This document shows positions 7,769 through 16,829 of a stretch of DNA of 64,000 nt, one piece after another (positions within the stretch are counted from its first letter, which is position 1; each line of letters opens with the position of its first letter). This DNA is from Duganella levis (GTDB lineage: Bacteria; Pseudomonadota; Gammaproteobacteria; Burkholderiales; Burkholderiaceae_D). The notes below the pieces were generated by a model. It saw only the letters and a list, made by a program, of their open reading frames with translations. It did no database searches and was not told the DNA's origin. A program made the position numbers and the translations under genes. The stretch lies in contig NZ_WWCT01000020.1 in the NCBI RefSeq assembly GCF_009857605.1, forward strand, positions 62,001 through 126,000. The letters are read 5' to 3'.

Positions 7769-8719
7769 TCATCGGCAAACCTTTTCGCCCGGCTGCGCCG
7801 GACGCGCATATTCGACGAACACGCCGCCGAAGTGCGCCGCCCAGCGGCCGCGCACCTTGTCGTATTCCAGCAGCCAGCCGACCAACGCCGACTCCGGCTC
7901 CCGCCGGAACAGCGGATAGATCGCCAGCCGCAGCGTCAGCCCGAGACTCTTGGCCACCGATTTCAGCGCCCCGCCGTCCAGACTTTCCCATCGCACCGCA
8001 TGGTTGCCGACGCGGTAGCGGCGCTGACGCATCCATTTGAACGAGGCGCGCGATGCCGGCACTTCCTCGTTGATCCAGGCAGCGTCGGACCAGGCCATGT
8101 CATGGCCGCCGAAGAACAGCTTGCGGAAGAACACTGTGTCGCCGCCGCCGGACAGGCCGAACTCCTCGTCAAACAGCGGACGCGGCTCATTGCGCAAGGC
8201 CTGCATGTCGATCAGGAAGTTACAGGTGCAAAACACGAATGGCTTACCGTTCAGGAATTGCTTGTCCACCGACCAGTAGCGCGCATATTTTTTCAGGCGG
8301 GCGGCGTTGTCGGGGAATACCGGACGCACCGGCGCCCCCACCACCACCGCGTTGTTGTCGTGCTGAGCCTTGAGCAGTTCCTGCAGCCAATCCGGCGATG
8401 GCCATTCGTCGTCGTCGATCATGGCAACGAAGCGCACACCGAGCTGGCTGGCGGTATCGAACACGGCGTTGCGCGCCGCCGAGATGCCCGGCGTTTTTTC
8501 GATGCGGTAGTGCACCGGCAAGCCGGAGCGCTCGGAGAACGCCTGCACGGCGGCGCCGACGCTGGCGTCGTCGCCATCGTTGTCGACCACGATCACGCTG
8601 GGCGGCGCCGGCAAGGCGCGCGCGGCGATGGCGATATGGTCGAGACAGCGCACCAGCGAATCGCGCCGCTTGTAGGTGCACAGGCCGACACTCAGGCCGT
8701 TGAAAACAGGTTCAGACAT
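7769..8719 (-). CDS. Family 2 glycosyltransferase
   Basis: 316 residues. A GT-A fold is indicated by LSVGLCTYKRRDSL at the N terminus, VIVVDNDGDD, and the metal/nucleotide-binding D102-D-D104 in AMIDDDEWPSPDW. A later FGLSGGGDTVFFRKL segment corresponds to the acceptor/catalytic region. It has no strong membrane helices, so it is probably a cytoplasmic peripheral transferase adding one sugar to the lipid-linked repeat unit. It is similar in layout to the GT2 at 36207-37145. Donor and acceptor are unknown. Confidence 0.85.
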   Translation of the reverse strand: MSEPVFNGLSVGLCTYKRRDSLVRCLDHIAIAARALPAPPSVIVVDNDGDDASVGAAVQAFSERSGLPVHYRIEKTPGISAARNAVFDTASQLGVRFVAMIDDDEWPSPDWLQELLKAQHDNNAVVVGAPVRPVFPDNAARLKKYARYWSVDKQFLNGKPFVFCTCNFLIDMQALRNEPRPLFDEEFGLSGGGDTVFFRKLFFGGHDMAWSDAAWINEEVPASRASFKWMRQRRYRVGNHAVRWESLDGGALKSVAKSLGLTLRLAIYPLFRREPESALVGWLLEYDKVRGRWAAHFGGVFVEYARPAQPGEKVCR

Positions 8720-8767
8720 GGGCTTATAACTTTCTTTGACGACGGCGCGAATGCGGCCTGTTTTATC

Positions 8768-10087
8768 TTAGGGCCGCGGCAGCGGTTGTGCGTAACGATA
8801 GGTGCCCGTGCTGCGCCCCGACGGCACCGCCGTCTCGCGCCGCTCGCCGCCGGCAGCGTTGGCGCGCTCGCGGATGGCCAGCGTGCGCACCAGGATTAAC
8901 AGGAACCAGCCCGGCCCCGGCGTGTAGGTATTGTGCGTTTCCACCACGCCGCTGGCGGCAATCAGGAAACACAGGCTGCCGCTCAGCAAGTACATGCGGT
9001 TCGTCCGGTAGAACGGCTCAACCAGGGCCAAGTGGATGAGCATGCCGATAAAGATGACCAGACCGAATAAACCGGTGTCACCAAACACGCCGAGGTAACT
9101 GCTGTGCGGCGTATAGATCACGCCAAAGCTCTCCAGCCGGCTGGCCAGCATGGCAGTCAGCGGCGATTGAACCGTATATGCACCCGGGCCTGAGCCCAGC
9201 CATGGGTGGGCCGACATCGAAGCAAAATATGTTTGCCAGATCGTGGTACGACCAGTCAGGGTAGCGTCCCGTCCCAACAACTCCACTAAAGGCACGTAGC
9301 CCAACGTAAACACCACTAATCCGACCACCATCACGACCAGCACCAAGGCAATGCCGAAACCAGGCGTCACCTTCGGAATAAGCCAGCGCAACAAAAAGAT
9401 GTAGGCCAAGGCGGCTAGCGCAGCCGCCAACCCGCCTTTAGAGTCGGACCCCAGCAGGCACACCAGCGCCAGCAAGGCCAGCACCGTTGACAGACGGTTG
9501 CCGCTGGGGCGGCGCAACATCACGGCCATCAGCAGCATCAGCGACGCAAACCAGCCAAACTCGTTTTTATTGGTGAATAAGCCGCGCCACACCGGATCGC
9601 CACCATAGGCCATGGTCCCCACATCAGGCACTGCCAGCGCCAGCACAATACATAAGACCAAAATAACCGAGCCACTCCAGAGCAACAGCCGTTCGGCCTT
9701 TTCCCGCGGCAGGTTGTCGCCGAGAATCCCCGCAGCGGCGGCCATCAGACACCACATAATCAGCATACGCATCGAGTCGATCGGACTGTAACCGAAAACT
9801 GCGGCGACCAGCCCCATCAGCAAAAACGGCATGAAAGCGCGCAAGGAGACTGCCAACGCCCCCAAACCACGCTGGGCGACCCGGATAAACGCATAGATCA
9901 GCAGCACCCACACCATGCGCTGATATATCACGTGAATTGGCCGGTCTTCCGTCATGCCGGCTGCCATACCAAATTTGATGGCAGGATAAATCCAGACCCC
10001 ACTGAACTGAATCAGGCAGATCACCAGCAAAACCACCATGTAGAATTGCCAGCCATACCTATTGGCTCCCATCAGCTTAGCCTGCAT
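8768..10087 (-). CDS. O-antigen ligase / Wzy-type polymerase family membrane protein
   Basis: 439 residues. The ATG is preferred over a GTG two codons upstream, because GAGGGAG is spaced correctly only for the ATG. About 10-12 hydrophobic segments and a large periplasmic loop (around GRDATLTGRTTIWQTY... GSGPGAYTV) match the O-antigen ligase/polymerase superfamily. Ligases and Wzy polymerases cannot be told apart from sequence alone. Given the neighbouring flippase and GT genes, polymerisation of the EPS repeat unit in the periplasm is the more likely job. Confidence 0.8.
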   Translation of the reverse strand: MQAKLMGANRYGWQFYMVVLLVICLIQFSGVWIYPAIKFGMAAGMTEDRPIHVIYQRMVWVLLIYAFIRVAQRGLGALAVSLRAFMPFLLMGLVAAVFGYSPIDSMRMLIMWCLMAAAAGILGDNLPREKAERLLLWSGSVILVLCIVLALAVPDVGTMAYGGDPVWRGLFTNKNEFGWFASLMLLMAVMLRRPSGNRLSTVLALLALVCLLGSDSKGGLAAALAALAYIFLLRWLIPKVTPGFGIALVLVVMVVGLVVFTLGYVPLVELLGRDATLTGRTTIWQTYFASMSAHPWLGSGPGAYTVQSPLTAMLASRLESFGVIYTPHSSYLGVFGDTGLFGLVIFIGMLIHLALVEPFYRTNRMYLLSGSLCFLIAASGVVETHNTYTPGPGWFLLILVRTLAIRERANAAGGERRETAVPSGRSTGTYRYAQPLPRP

Positions 10088-10139
10088 TGCCACTCCCTCA
10101 AATTAATGACACCGATACGTCCGGTTCCCAGCGCACCGA

Positions 10140-11141
10140 TTAACGCCATTCGTCCGGCCGGTCATGCCGCCAGTCCGACATGGCCGACTGCAGCGTGTAG
10201 CGGTATGGGTACTGCTCGCTGAGCAGCAGCGCCGGTTCGATATTGTTCGAACGAACCAGCTTGCGAATACGTACCGGACTGACCGGCTGCTTGATGCCCA
10301 GTGGCCGCGCCACCGCTTCGATCACGTAGGAAATGCCCAGCAGCAGCGGATACGGAATCGACGGCACCACCCGTTTGACAGCGGCGACATCGCACACCGT
10401 GTGCACGTATTCTTCGATGCTCGGCGGCTTTTGCATGGTGAAGTTGTACAGCGTGTGACCGCCATCGGCAGGCAGACGTTCCAGCGCCCACAGCATGGTG
10501 ATCACCAGCTCCTTGACATAGCCACCGGCCTTGCGCGTAGCCCGGTTGCCCATGTAAAGGAAATAGCGGCGCATGGTGGCCTGCACCAGACGCGTGACGT
10601 TGCCGCGCTCGCCTGGGCCGAAGACCACGCCGGGACGCACGATCACCAGCCGGCGGCCAGGCGCGCCATGTTGCCAGCGCAAATGAATTTTTTCCGCAGC
10701 CAGCTTGGAGCCGCCGTATGGGCTCATCGGCACCGGGATCGACTGCTCGGTCTTGACCGACTCGGTTGGGCCATACGGTGCGATGCTGCTGGTGAAAATG
10801 AGGTTGTTGCAGCCGATCTGCTCGGCCCAGGCACAGACGTTTTCCGCGCCCAGCAGGTTGGTTTCGTAATATTCGTGCGGCGCGTGCCCAGGCTCCCGGT
10901 GCACCGCGGCCAGATTGACGATCAGGTCGACCTCGGCAGGCATGACGGCCGCCAGGATTGGTTTGCGCACATCAATTTCCAAGTATTGCACCGCCGTGGC
11001 ATCGAACGAAAAGTCAGCGCGCGGCGGTGCAATGTCGGCCAGCACGATACGCTCGGCCTGGCCGGTCTCGAGCAAGTGCAGGGCCAGATGGCTGCCAATG
11101 AAGCCGGTTCCACCAAAGATGACGCAAGTCTTGTATTTCAT
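10140..11141 (-). CDS. NAD-dependent epimerase/dehydratase (extended SDR)
   Basis: 333 residues starting at MKYKTCVIFGGTGFIGSHLA, with the Rossmann GxxGxxG motif at the N terminus. The catalytic triad is visible as Ser in IFTSSIAPYG and YxxxK in SPYGGSKLAAEK. The family modifies nucleotide sugars (4-epimerisation, dehydration or reduction); the specific substrate is not deducible. It is the second gene after the ExoA-like glycosyltransferase in the run ending at the manC/pilin-like end. Confidence 0.85.
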   Translation of the reverse strand: MKYKTCVIFGGTGFIGSHLALHLLETGQAERIVLADIAPPRADFSFDATAVQYLEIDVRKPILAAVMPAEVDLIVNLAAVHREPGHAPHEYYETNLLGAENVCAWAEQIGCNNLIFTSSIAPYGPTESVKTEQSIPVPMSPYGGSKLAAEKIHLRWQHGAPGRRLVIVRPGVVFGPGERGNVTRLVQATMRRYFLYMGNRATRKAGGYVKELVITMLWALERLPADGGHTLYNFTMQKPPSIEEYVHTVCDVAAVKRVVPSIPYPLLLGISYVIEAVARPLGIKQPVSPVRIRKLVRSNNIEPALLLSEQYPYRYTLQSAMSDWRHDRPDEWR

Positions 11142-11207
11142 TACATTCAATCCCAATATATCAAAGCTCATGTGAGCGAAACAGGTGATCGGCGCAAACG
11201 TCCGGCG

Positions 11208-12260
11208 TCACGCGGCGCGGCTGTCCTGCGGTGGTGTACCGCCCGCTGCGGCCACATCGTGCGGCGTCCAGCGCGGCTGGTTGACCGTCAGCATCCCCCA
11301 GAACAAGCCAAGCGCCCACGATGTATGCATGACGAACGCAGCCGGCCCGGCCAGCAGGCCGCACACGGAACCACGGCGGCTAGCGATCACCACCGAACCA
11401 GCGGCGAGGATGCTCAGATACAGCGCCGGCCAGGCCAGCAGATACGGGAACCAGGGGCTCACCAGCAACGCCAGCATGCAGAAGGCCAGATGCGCCGGCA
11501 CGGCGAACTGGCGCGCTCGCACCGACCCTGGATGGCGGCGAATGGTCCGCGAGCGGCCTTTGCCATAATTAAAATACTGGCGCCACAGGCCACTCAAACT
11601 GTCGCGCGGCGCGTAGCCGATGCGGATATCGGCATCCAGAAAAATCCGGCTACCGTAGGCGCGCTGGCGGCAATCCAGCTCGGCGTCTTCGTTGTGGGAA
11701 AAACTCTCATCGTAGCCGCCCGCCCGACGGAAGCTCGACACCAGAAAGGCCGCATGATGGCCGTGGTCGACAAAGCCGCTGGCGCGGCCGCCGCGATGGG
11801 CCGAGCCGCCCGAGCCCAGCGGCGTGTCGGAGACCCACGCCACTGCCCGCTGGGTGCAATTGTCACCGCTGGAATCCATCGGAATTACGACCGCCTCGGC
11901 CTGGCTAGTGACCAGCGAGGACAGCAGTTTGTCGACAAATTGAGGTGGGTATTCGGCGTGGGCATCGCAGCGGATCAGCACCTCCGCCTGGCCGCCGTGG
12001 CTGGCCAGTGCCAGATTGATGCCGGCGCTCTGGCGACGCTGGGGATTATCCATCAGGATGATGTCGCCGCGCGCGGCCGCCAGGCGGCCAACGATGGCGC
12101 GCGTGGCATCGGTGCTGCCACCGTCGGCCACCACGAAGGTGCGCTGCGGCGAAGGGGCTCTGCCATCGATCAGCGTCGTCAGCACGCGCTCGATCATGAC
12201 CTCTTCATTGAGCGTCGGCACAACAATCAGGACCTGGGTTTCTGCTGTAATTACTGTCAT
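11208..12260 (-). CDS. ExoA-like family 2 glycosyltransferase
   Basis: 350 residues. N-terminal GT-A domain: VLIVVPTLNEEVMIERVL, ADGGSTDAT, then the metal site D99-A-H101 in IRCDAHAEYPP, a variant shared with succinoglycan glucosyltransferase ExoA. HNEDAELDCRQR corresponds to the ED-acceptor motif. The C-terminal part (from about 245) has two to three membrane helices anchoring it to the inner membrane. It probably adds an early sugar to the undecaprenyl-linked repeat unit. The 120-base AT-rich gap upstream could hold an operon promoter. Confidence 0.85.
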   Translation of the reverse strand: MTVITAETQVLIVVPTLNEEVMIERVLTTLIDGRAPSPQRTFVVADGGSTDATRAIVGRLAAARGDIILMDNPQRRQSAGINLALASHGGQAEVLIRCDAHAEYPPQFVDKLLSSLVTSQAEAVVIPMDSSGDNCTQRAVAWVSDTPLGSGGSAHRGGRASGFVDHGHHAAFLVSSFRRAGGYDESFSHNEDAELDCRQRAYGSRIFLDADIRIGYAPRDSLSGLWRQYFNYGKGRSRTIRRHPGSVRARQFAVPAHLAFCMLALLVSPWFPYLLAWPALYLSILAAGSVVIASRRGSVCGLLAGPAAFVMHTSWALGLFWGMLTVNQPRWTPHDVAAAGGTPPQDSRAA

Positions 12261-12380
12261 TGGTAGGCTGCCAAGTTTGATTGCATAAATATTATTATTT
12301 TTGATACCATAAATTCTACACCAGGACTTGCAAAATCACATGGTGCACTGCACGAAATTTAATTTTTTTTTACATCCAGT

Positions 12381-13550
12381 TCAACGCGATGACTCGTGAG
12401 GCGTCGCTGGGAATCGTTTTGCAAACATCCCTTGGTAGCGCATCAAATAGCTCCGCCCCGGCACCTCTACCCATTTCCAGGTCGCCCATCCCACCCCAAG
12501 TGAAAGCAGCGCCCCCATTAGCCAGATCAGCAGTGAGGCCGCCACACCCAGCAAGAAATCCGCTCCCTGCCATCGGTGTAAATGCCTCAACCCTACGCTG
12601 AGCAACAGGGCGACCAGCGCATGGGTCATATACAGACTGTAAGATATTTTGCCGAGCCATAATAGTGACGCACGGGACAGCCAGCGCTGGAGCCAAGGCG
12701 TGCAGAGCGCCGATAGCACCAGCAACGGCACCAGCAGCACAGCATATGGCGCGGCAGCCGGAATACTCAACAGAACCAGCGTTGCCACCACCACAGCCGC
12801 CGCCAACGCCGCAGGCAGGTGCCGCAGATGCGACCACACCAGATGCAAGGCCATGCCGACGACAAACAACGGCAACACTCTCATCAGCACCACCGCGCCA
12901 TTGGTAGGATATTGGTCGACTTCGTAGGGCGACAGGTACAACAGCAGCGGAATCACCGCTCCTATCCCGATCAATCCCCAGGATAATCGCATGCTGCATT
13001 TGCGCAACAACAACACCAAGAGCGGGAACAACAAATAAGCATGCCATTCGGCGCTGATCGACCAAGCCGGAAAATTCCAGCTGCGGTAAGCGACCCATGG
13101 GCTCTGCACCATCAACAGCGAGCCGATAAAAGTGCCCAAACTGTAGCGCCCCGTCCAGGCAAGGAACTCCCCCTGATTATGACGCAGCATGGGCACCATC
13201 AGCACCAGCGTCGCCAGCATGGCAAACAAATGGACTGGATACAGACGCGCAACCCTCGCCCACATAAAGCTTAGAAAAGACGGCAGCGTCACGCCATCGC
13301 GAAAGGTCCTGCCATACACATGCAGCATGACGAAACCACTCATCACAAAAAACACGTCAACGGCATACCAACCCTGAAGAAAAATCGGCGCCGCGCCAAG
13401 CACGAAAGACGACAACTCAGGCAGAGCCGCCAGCAGGTGGAACAGTGCCACGAAGAACGCCAATAAGCCACGGAGGCCATCAAGCTGGTGAATACGGCCG
13501 TCAGCATGGGGCAGTTGGTCGCGCGCAGCGCTGAGGGAAGAAATAGGCAT
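12381..13550 (-). CDS. Acyltransferase family 3 membrane protein
   Basis: 389 residues. The N-terminal HQLDGLRGLLAFFVALFHL and the segment DVFFVMSGFVMLHVYGR are hallmarks of the acyltransferase 3 (OafA/ExoZ) family, with about ten membrane helices. Members move acetyl or other acyl groups from cytoplasmic CoA to periplasmic glycans. It lacks the C-terminal SGNH domain of the two other homologues in this window. The likely substrate is the EPS made by the flanking genes. Confidence 0.85.
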   Translation of the reverse strand: MPISSLSAARDQLPHADGRIHQLDGLRGLLAFFVALFHLLAALPELSSFVLGAAPIFLQGWYAVDVFFVMSGFVMLHVYGRTFRDGVTLPSFLSFMWARVARLYPVHLFAMLATLVLMVPMLRHNQGEFLAWTGRYSLGTFIGSLLMVQSPWVAYRSWNFPAWSISAEWHAYLLFPLLVLLLRKCSMRLSWGLIGIGAVIPLLLYLSPYEVDQYPTNGAVVLMRVLPLFVVGMALHLVWSHLRHLPAALAAAVVVATLVLLSIPAAAPYAVLLVPLLVLSALCTPWLQRWLSRASLLWLGKISYSLYMTHALVALLLSVGLRHLHRWQGADFLLGVAASLLIWLMGALLSLGVGWATWKWVEVPGRSYLMRYQGMFAKRFPATPHESSR

Positions 13551-13641
13551 GGTTCCGTCTCGTACTGCCGCTGTCGCGGCGCAAGTAATCAACTAGGCGT
13601 CAAAAGACTTGCATTATGCATCATTCCCTTCGCGCACCGCA

Positions 13642-13687
13642 CAAAAACACGGCCCAATCGCGCTTACGATCGGGCCGTCATTTTTTT
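13642..13687. terminator. Bidirectional-looking terminator after GH16 gene
   Basis: Arms ACGGCCC/GGGCCGT (13649-13655 and 13672-13678), extended by ATCG/CGAT, form a hairpin. Five A precede it on the left and seven T follow on the right. It lies 30 bases past the stop codon of the glucanase gene and before the acyltransferase start. Confidence 0.75.
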
Positions 13688-13716
13688 CCTGTCCGCCTCA
13701 GCGGTCGCTCAGTGCA

Positions 13717-14754
13717 TTACTTCGCGGGACACTGCTTGACACCATTAGCCAATACTGTGCAAGCGGTATAACCAGCGGTGTATGCCGCCACCCAATCCAC
13801 CTGCATATCGGCAGGGATCGGCGTCGTGGCGTCAGCATTGCCTGGCCAGGTACCGCCGATGGCCAGATTTACCAACATGTACATGAAGCCATTCACGCCC
13901 AACGGAGTAATAATCTGACCGACCGGTTTGCGGTCGATATAATAAACAATGCGGTCGGCCGTCCACAGCGCGCCATACAGATGGAAGTCATCGCTGACCT
14001 TAGTGGTTGGGCGGCAACCCGAGGAGCGCGCCGCGCCGGTGGCATCCACCCAGTGCACGCCGGCGCTGACCTGGCCAGTGGCTGTCAGATTGGACGGCGC
14101 CTCCATGATGTCGATCTCAGGCGGCCACTTGCGATCGGCGTTGAGCAGCCAGAAGGCGGGCCATGTACCTTGCCCGACTGGGAGTTTGGCGTTCATTTCA
14201 AAGTAGCCATAGCGTTGGACCAGCATCTTGCGACTGCTCAGCATGCCCGAGGTGTACGGCAGATTCCCCACATACTGCAGTAACTCCGGCGGCGTCTTCT
14301 GGGCGATAATGTGTAGCACGCCCTTGACCGGGGCGAACGGATTCAGTCCTAACGGCTTGCCGAGAGTACCAGCGTAGCCTGGATCGACATACACTTCCTG
14401 CTCGGCATTTCCCGATAAAGTACGCTTGACCGGCCAGTCGTAGCCGAGGAATTTCTTGCTGGCTTCGTCGTAGCCACCGTCGTGATTCGGCGACCAGCCG
14501 TTGGGCAGGCTCAGATCAAGAGTGTTAAAGGAATCGATAAACGTCTGATATAGCGCCACCTGGGTGACCGGGGCACCGGCCGGAACCAGCGTACAGGTGC
14601 TGGTGGCCTTTGCCGTCGGCACATCCAGCGACATGTTGTAGTTGGCGGTCCAACTGGCCGCGAACACCGGCGTGGTGAACATCGCAGTCACAACCGCCGC
14701 CTGGGCAATCATGCCACCCAGCAGCCGGGTACGAAATTTCAAAGAGGGATTCAT
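13717..14754 (-). CDS. Secreted family 16 glycoside hydrolase
   Basis: 345 residues with a signal peptide (about 1-32, ending FAA). Catalytic signature E213-I-D215-I-M-E218 (ExDxxE) identifies GH16: the first Glu is the nucleophile and the last is the acid/base. The C-terminal PADMQVDWVAAY strand is also typical. Members cut beta-1,3 or mixed beta-1,3/1,4 glucans and related galactans. Its location inside the EPS locus suggests trimming, release or turnover of the exported polymer, as with ExoK in succinoglycan synthesis. AAGGAAAC precedes the ATG. It has its own terminator, so it may be expressed separately from the operon. Confidence 0.9.
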   Translation of the reverse strand: MNPSLKFRTRLLGGMIAQAAVVTAMFTTPVFAASWTANYNMSLDVPTAKATSTCTLVPAGAPVTQVALYQTFIDSFNTLDLSLPNGWSPNHDGGYDEASKKFLGYDWPVKRTLSGNAEQEVYVDPGYAGTLGKPLGLNPFAPVKGVLHIIAQKTPPELLQYVGNLPYTSGMLSSRKMLVQRYGYFEMNAKLPVGQGTWPAFWLLNADRKWPPEIDIMEAPSNLTATGQVSAGVHWVDATGAARSSGCRPTTKVSDDFHLYGALWTADRIVYYIDRKPVGQIITPLGVNGFMYMLVNLAIGGTWPGNADATTPIPADMQVDWVAAYTAGYTACTVLANGVKQCPAK

Positions 14755-15392
14755 AGTGTTTCCTTTAGACTGAGATGGGAGGAGTTGATACTATTCGGTA
14801 CCGCGCCGCAAGAGCTGGGCAAAAACACAATCAGGGCCAGAGACGGTGATAAAAATTGCACCGCTGGCCCAAATATTGCCGACTAGAACAATTCTACCAC
14901 CAAGATTCCATTCAGCAATAATCTTCTGACCGGATGGTTGAGTAATCACAACACAAGCAACGCCTCGTCTTTTGGAGCAATTTTACTTTAGCACATTACG
15001 ATTAGGAAAATGTCCACGTCCAGCCACAGCAATGCGAAAAATGGTACGTGGATTTAAAAAACCAGAAGGCTCATTAGGCTTGGTAGCAATTTAGAATGTT
15101 TTATCCGGCGGTAATAATTTGCACGTATTTAGCCACTATGAGCTTTCAAAGCAGCAATTTAAGTAGTCGTCAACTGGCTATCGGCTATGCAATTCCAATC
15201 ACACCATCGAAACTTTTACGCAGCCCGTCCGACCACACAAGCTGGCGCACACAAGGAGGGGGCGTCGTGCACGCAGCACTTATCGTGCTTGCTTTCAATT
15301 GATCTTATGCACTGGCGATGATAAACTGCCAACTTAGTCAAGTTTTACATATAGTTGCAAAGTGGAAATGGTCGTGAGGTTCAGCAGCGGCT
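14755..15392. other. 638-base intergenic region, AT-richer
   Basis: No gene with a credible start, Shine-Dalgarno sequence and family resemblance is seen; a 68-codon plus-strand reading frame at 15096-15302 is not convincing. The left end must hold the promoter of the GH16 gene. No clear sigma-54 or sigma-70 site was identified by eye. Base composition is lower in GC than the flanking operon, continuing into the GtrA-like gene. Confidence 0.5.
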
Positions 15393-15809
15393 CTAGCGGT
15401 TGCGGAAAACATACCGGCTCGACATGACGAAGTTAAAGACAAAGCCAGCGGCGCTGCCAAAGACCAGGGAGAGCCATATAAAACGGGGATTGGAATTAAG
15501 AAGGAAAAAGTAGGAACTGGTTGAGACGGTGTAATTAACTAAACCACCTACAGAATTGGCGGCAAAAAACTGGAAAAACTGAACCAGAATCGGTGCTGGC
15601 TCAGCATTGCGAAAAGTCCAGTATTTATTTAAGACAAATGTAAATGAAACTGCCACTAGAAAACTCAGCAGCCGGGCGACCAGAAAATGAGTTTGCCTAT
15701 CTATGAAAAATTTCATCACCAACCAATCAACAAAGAATGCAAGTACGCCGATTATCGCAAAGCGAATAACCTTGGAATAACGAGCTCCCAATATCTTTAT
15801 AAAATTCAC
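15393..15809 (-). CDS. GtrA family membrane protein
   Basis: 138 residues, four hydrophobic helices, with the family pattern VIRFAIIGVLAFFVDWLV near the N terminus and LNKYWTFRN after helix 2. GtrA-like proteins are thought to flip undecaprenyl-phosphate-sugar across the inner membrane for periplasmic glycan decoration. It is divergent, 93 bases away, from a DPM-like GT2, its expected partner. The gene is noticeably AT-rich compared with the EPS operons, suggesting transfer. Confidence 0.9.
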   Translation of the reverse strand: MNFIKILGARYSKVIRFAIIGVLAFFVDWLVMKFFIDRQTHFLVARLLSFLVAVSFTFVLNKYWTFRNAEPAPILVQFFQFFAANSVGGLVNYTVSTSSYFFLLNSNPRFIWLSLVFGSAAGFVFNFVMSSRYVFRNR

Positions 15810-15902
15810 GATTAAACTACTCCCTTAGTGTTGGTGGTTTTGCACTGCCGGTAATATTCTACTTCACAATCTGTCCACAGTTAAACTTGGAGAACTAAAC
15901 AA

Positions 15903-16829
15903 ATGCCGCTGAAGATCGCTGTTATTATCCCGTGCTACAACGAAGAAGTTGCTATTGCGCAAACCGTCAAGGACTTTGCCGCAGCGCTGCCAGAGGCAAA
16001 AATTTATGTGTACGACAACAATAGCAAAGATCGCACCATCGAAGTAGCGCGCGCGGCTGGCGCCATCGTACGCAGCGAGCACCAACAGGGCAAGGGGAAC
16101 GTTGTCCGGCGCATGCTGGCGGATGTGGATGCGGATGTCTACGTCCTGACCGATGGCGACGCGACTTACGATGCAGCCGCTGCACGCGACATGATTGCGT
16201 TGCTGGTCAACGAAGAGCTGGACATGGTCGTCGGCTCACGCAAGCATACCTCGGATCTGGCCTACCGCAGCGGCCATCAATTCGGCAATAAAATGCTGAC
16301 CACACTATTGGCGCAAATGTTCGGCAATACCTTCAAGGATATTCTGTCGGGATACCGGATTTTCTCGCGTCGTTACGCCAAGAGCTTCCCTGCACTGACG
16401 TCCGGTTTTGAAATAGAAACCGAGATGAGTGTGCATTCGCTGGAATTGAAAATGCCGGTCAGCGAATACGAAACCAAATACAGCGAGCGTCCGGAAGGTT
16501 CCGTGTCCAAGCTGTCGACCTATCGGGATGGATGGCGCATCCTGATGACAATGATCAAGCTTTACCGTGTTGAACGGCCGATGCTGTTCTTCGGCATGCT
16601 CGCGATCCTGTTGTTCATTTTGAGCATAGTGCTGGCGATTCCTCTCGGCATCACGTATTTTGAAACTGGCTTGGTACCACGCTTGCCAACCGCAGTGCTC
16701 GTTACCGGTTTGACCATCCTCGCGGGCTTATGCGTCTTTGCGGGATTGATTCTGGATACGGTAGTGCATGGCCGTAGAGAAGTACGCCGCCTTGCCTACC
16801 TGTCGCACCGCGCTCCGCATCAGGACTGA
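15903..16829 (+). CDS. DPM-like family 2 glycosyltransferase with C-terminal membrane helices
   Basis: 308 residues. IAVIIPCYNEEVAIAQT, VYDNNSKDRT and the D84-G-D86 metal motif define a GT2 of the dolichol-phosphate-mannose/GtrB type. Two hydrophobic helices (about 225-280) anchor it. It is expected to move a sugar from a nucleotide donor to undecaprenyl phosphate. Its stop codon overlaps the start of the next gene (TGATG), so both are translationally coupled: lipid-linked sugar synthesis followed by a GT-C transferase. Confidence 0.88.
   Translation: MPLKIAVIIPCYNEEVAIAQTVKDFAAALPEAKIYVYDNNSKDRTIEVARAAGAIVRSEHQQGKGNVVRRMLADVDADVYVLTDGDATYDAAAARDMIALLVNEELDMVVGSRKHTSDLAYRSGHQFGNKMLTTLLAQMFGNTFKDILSGYRIFSRRYAKSFPALTSGFEIETEMSVHSLELKMPVSEYETKYSERPEGSVSKLSTYRDGWRILMTMIKLYRVERPMLFFGMLAILLFILSIVLAIPLGITYFETGLVPRLPTAVLVTGLTILAGLCVFAGLILDTVVHGRREVRRLAYLSHRAPHQD

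Noticed and set aside
10164..12266. 700-codon plus-strand open frame
   Set aside because: It overlaps two well-supported minus-strand genes (epimerase and ExoA-like GT) and shows no protein family features.
15096..15302. 68-codon plus-strand reading frame in the 638-base gap
   Set aside because: No Shine-Dalgarno sequence, no recognisable motif and composition unlike coding DNA; likely chance.
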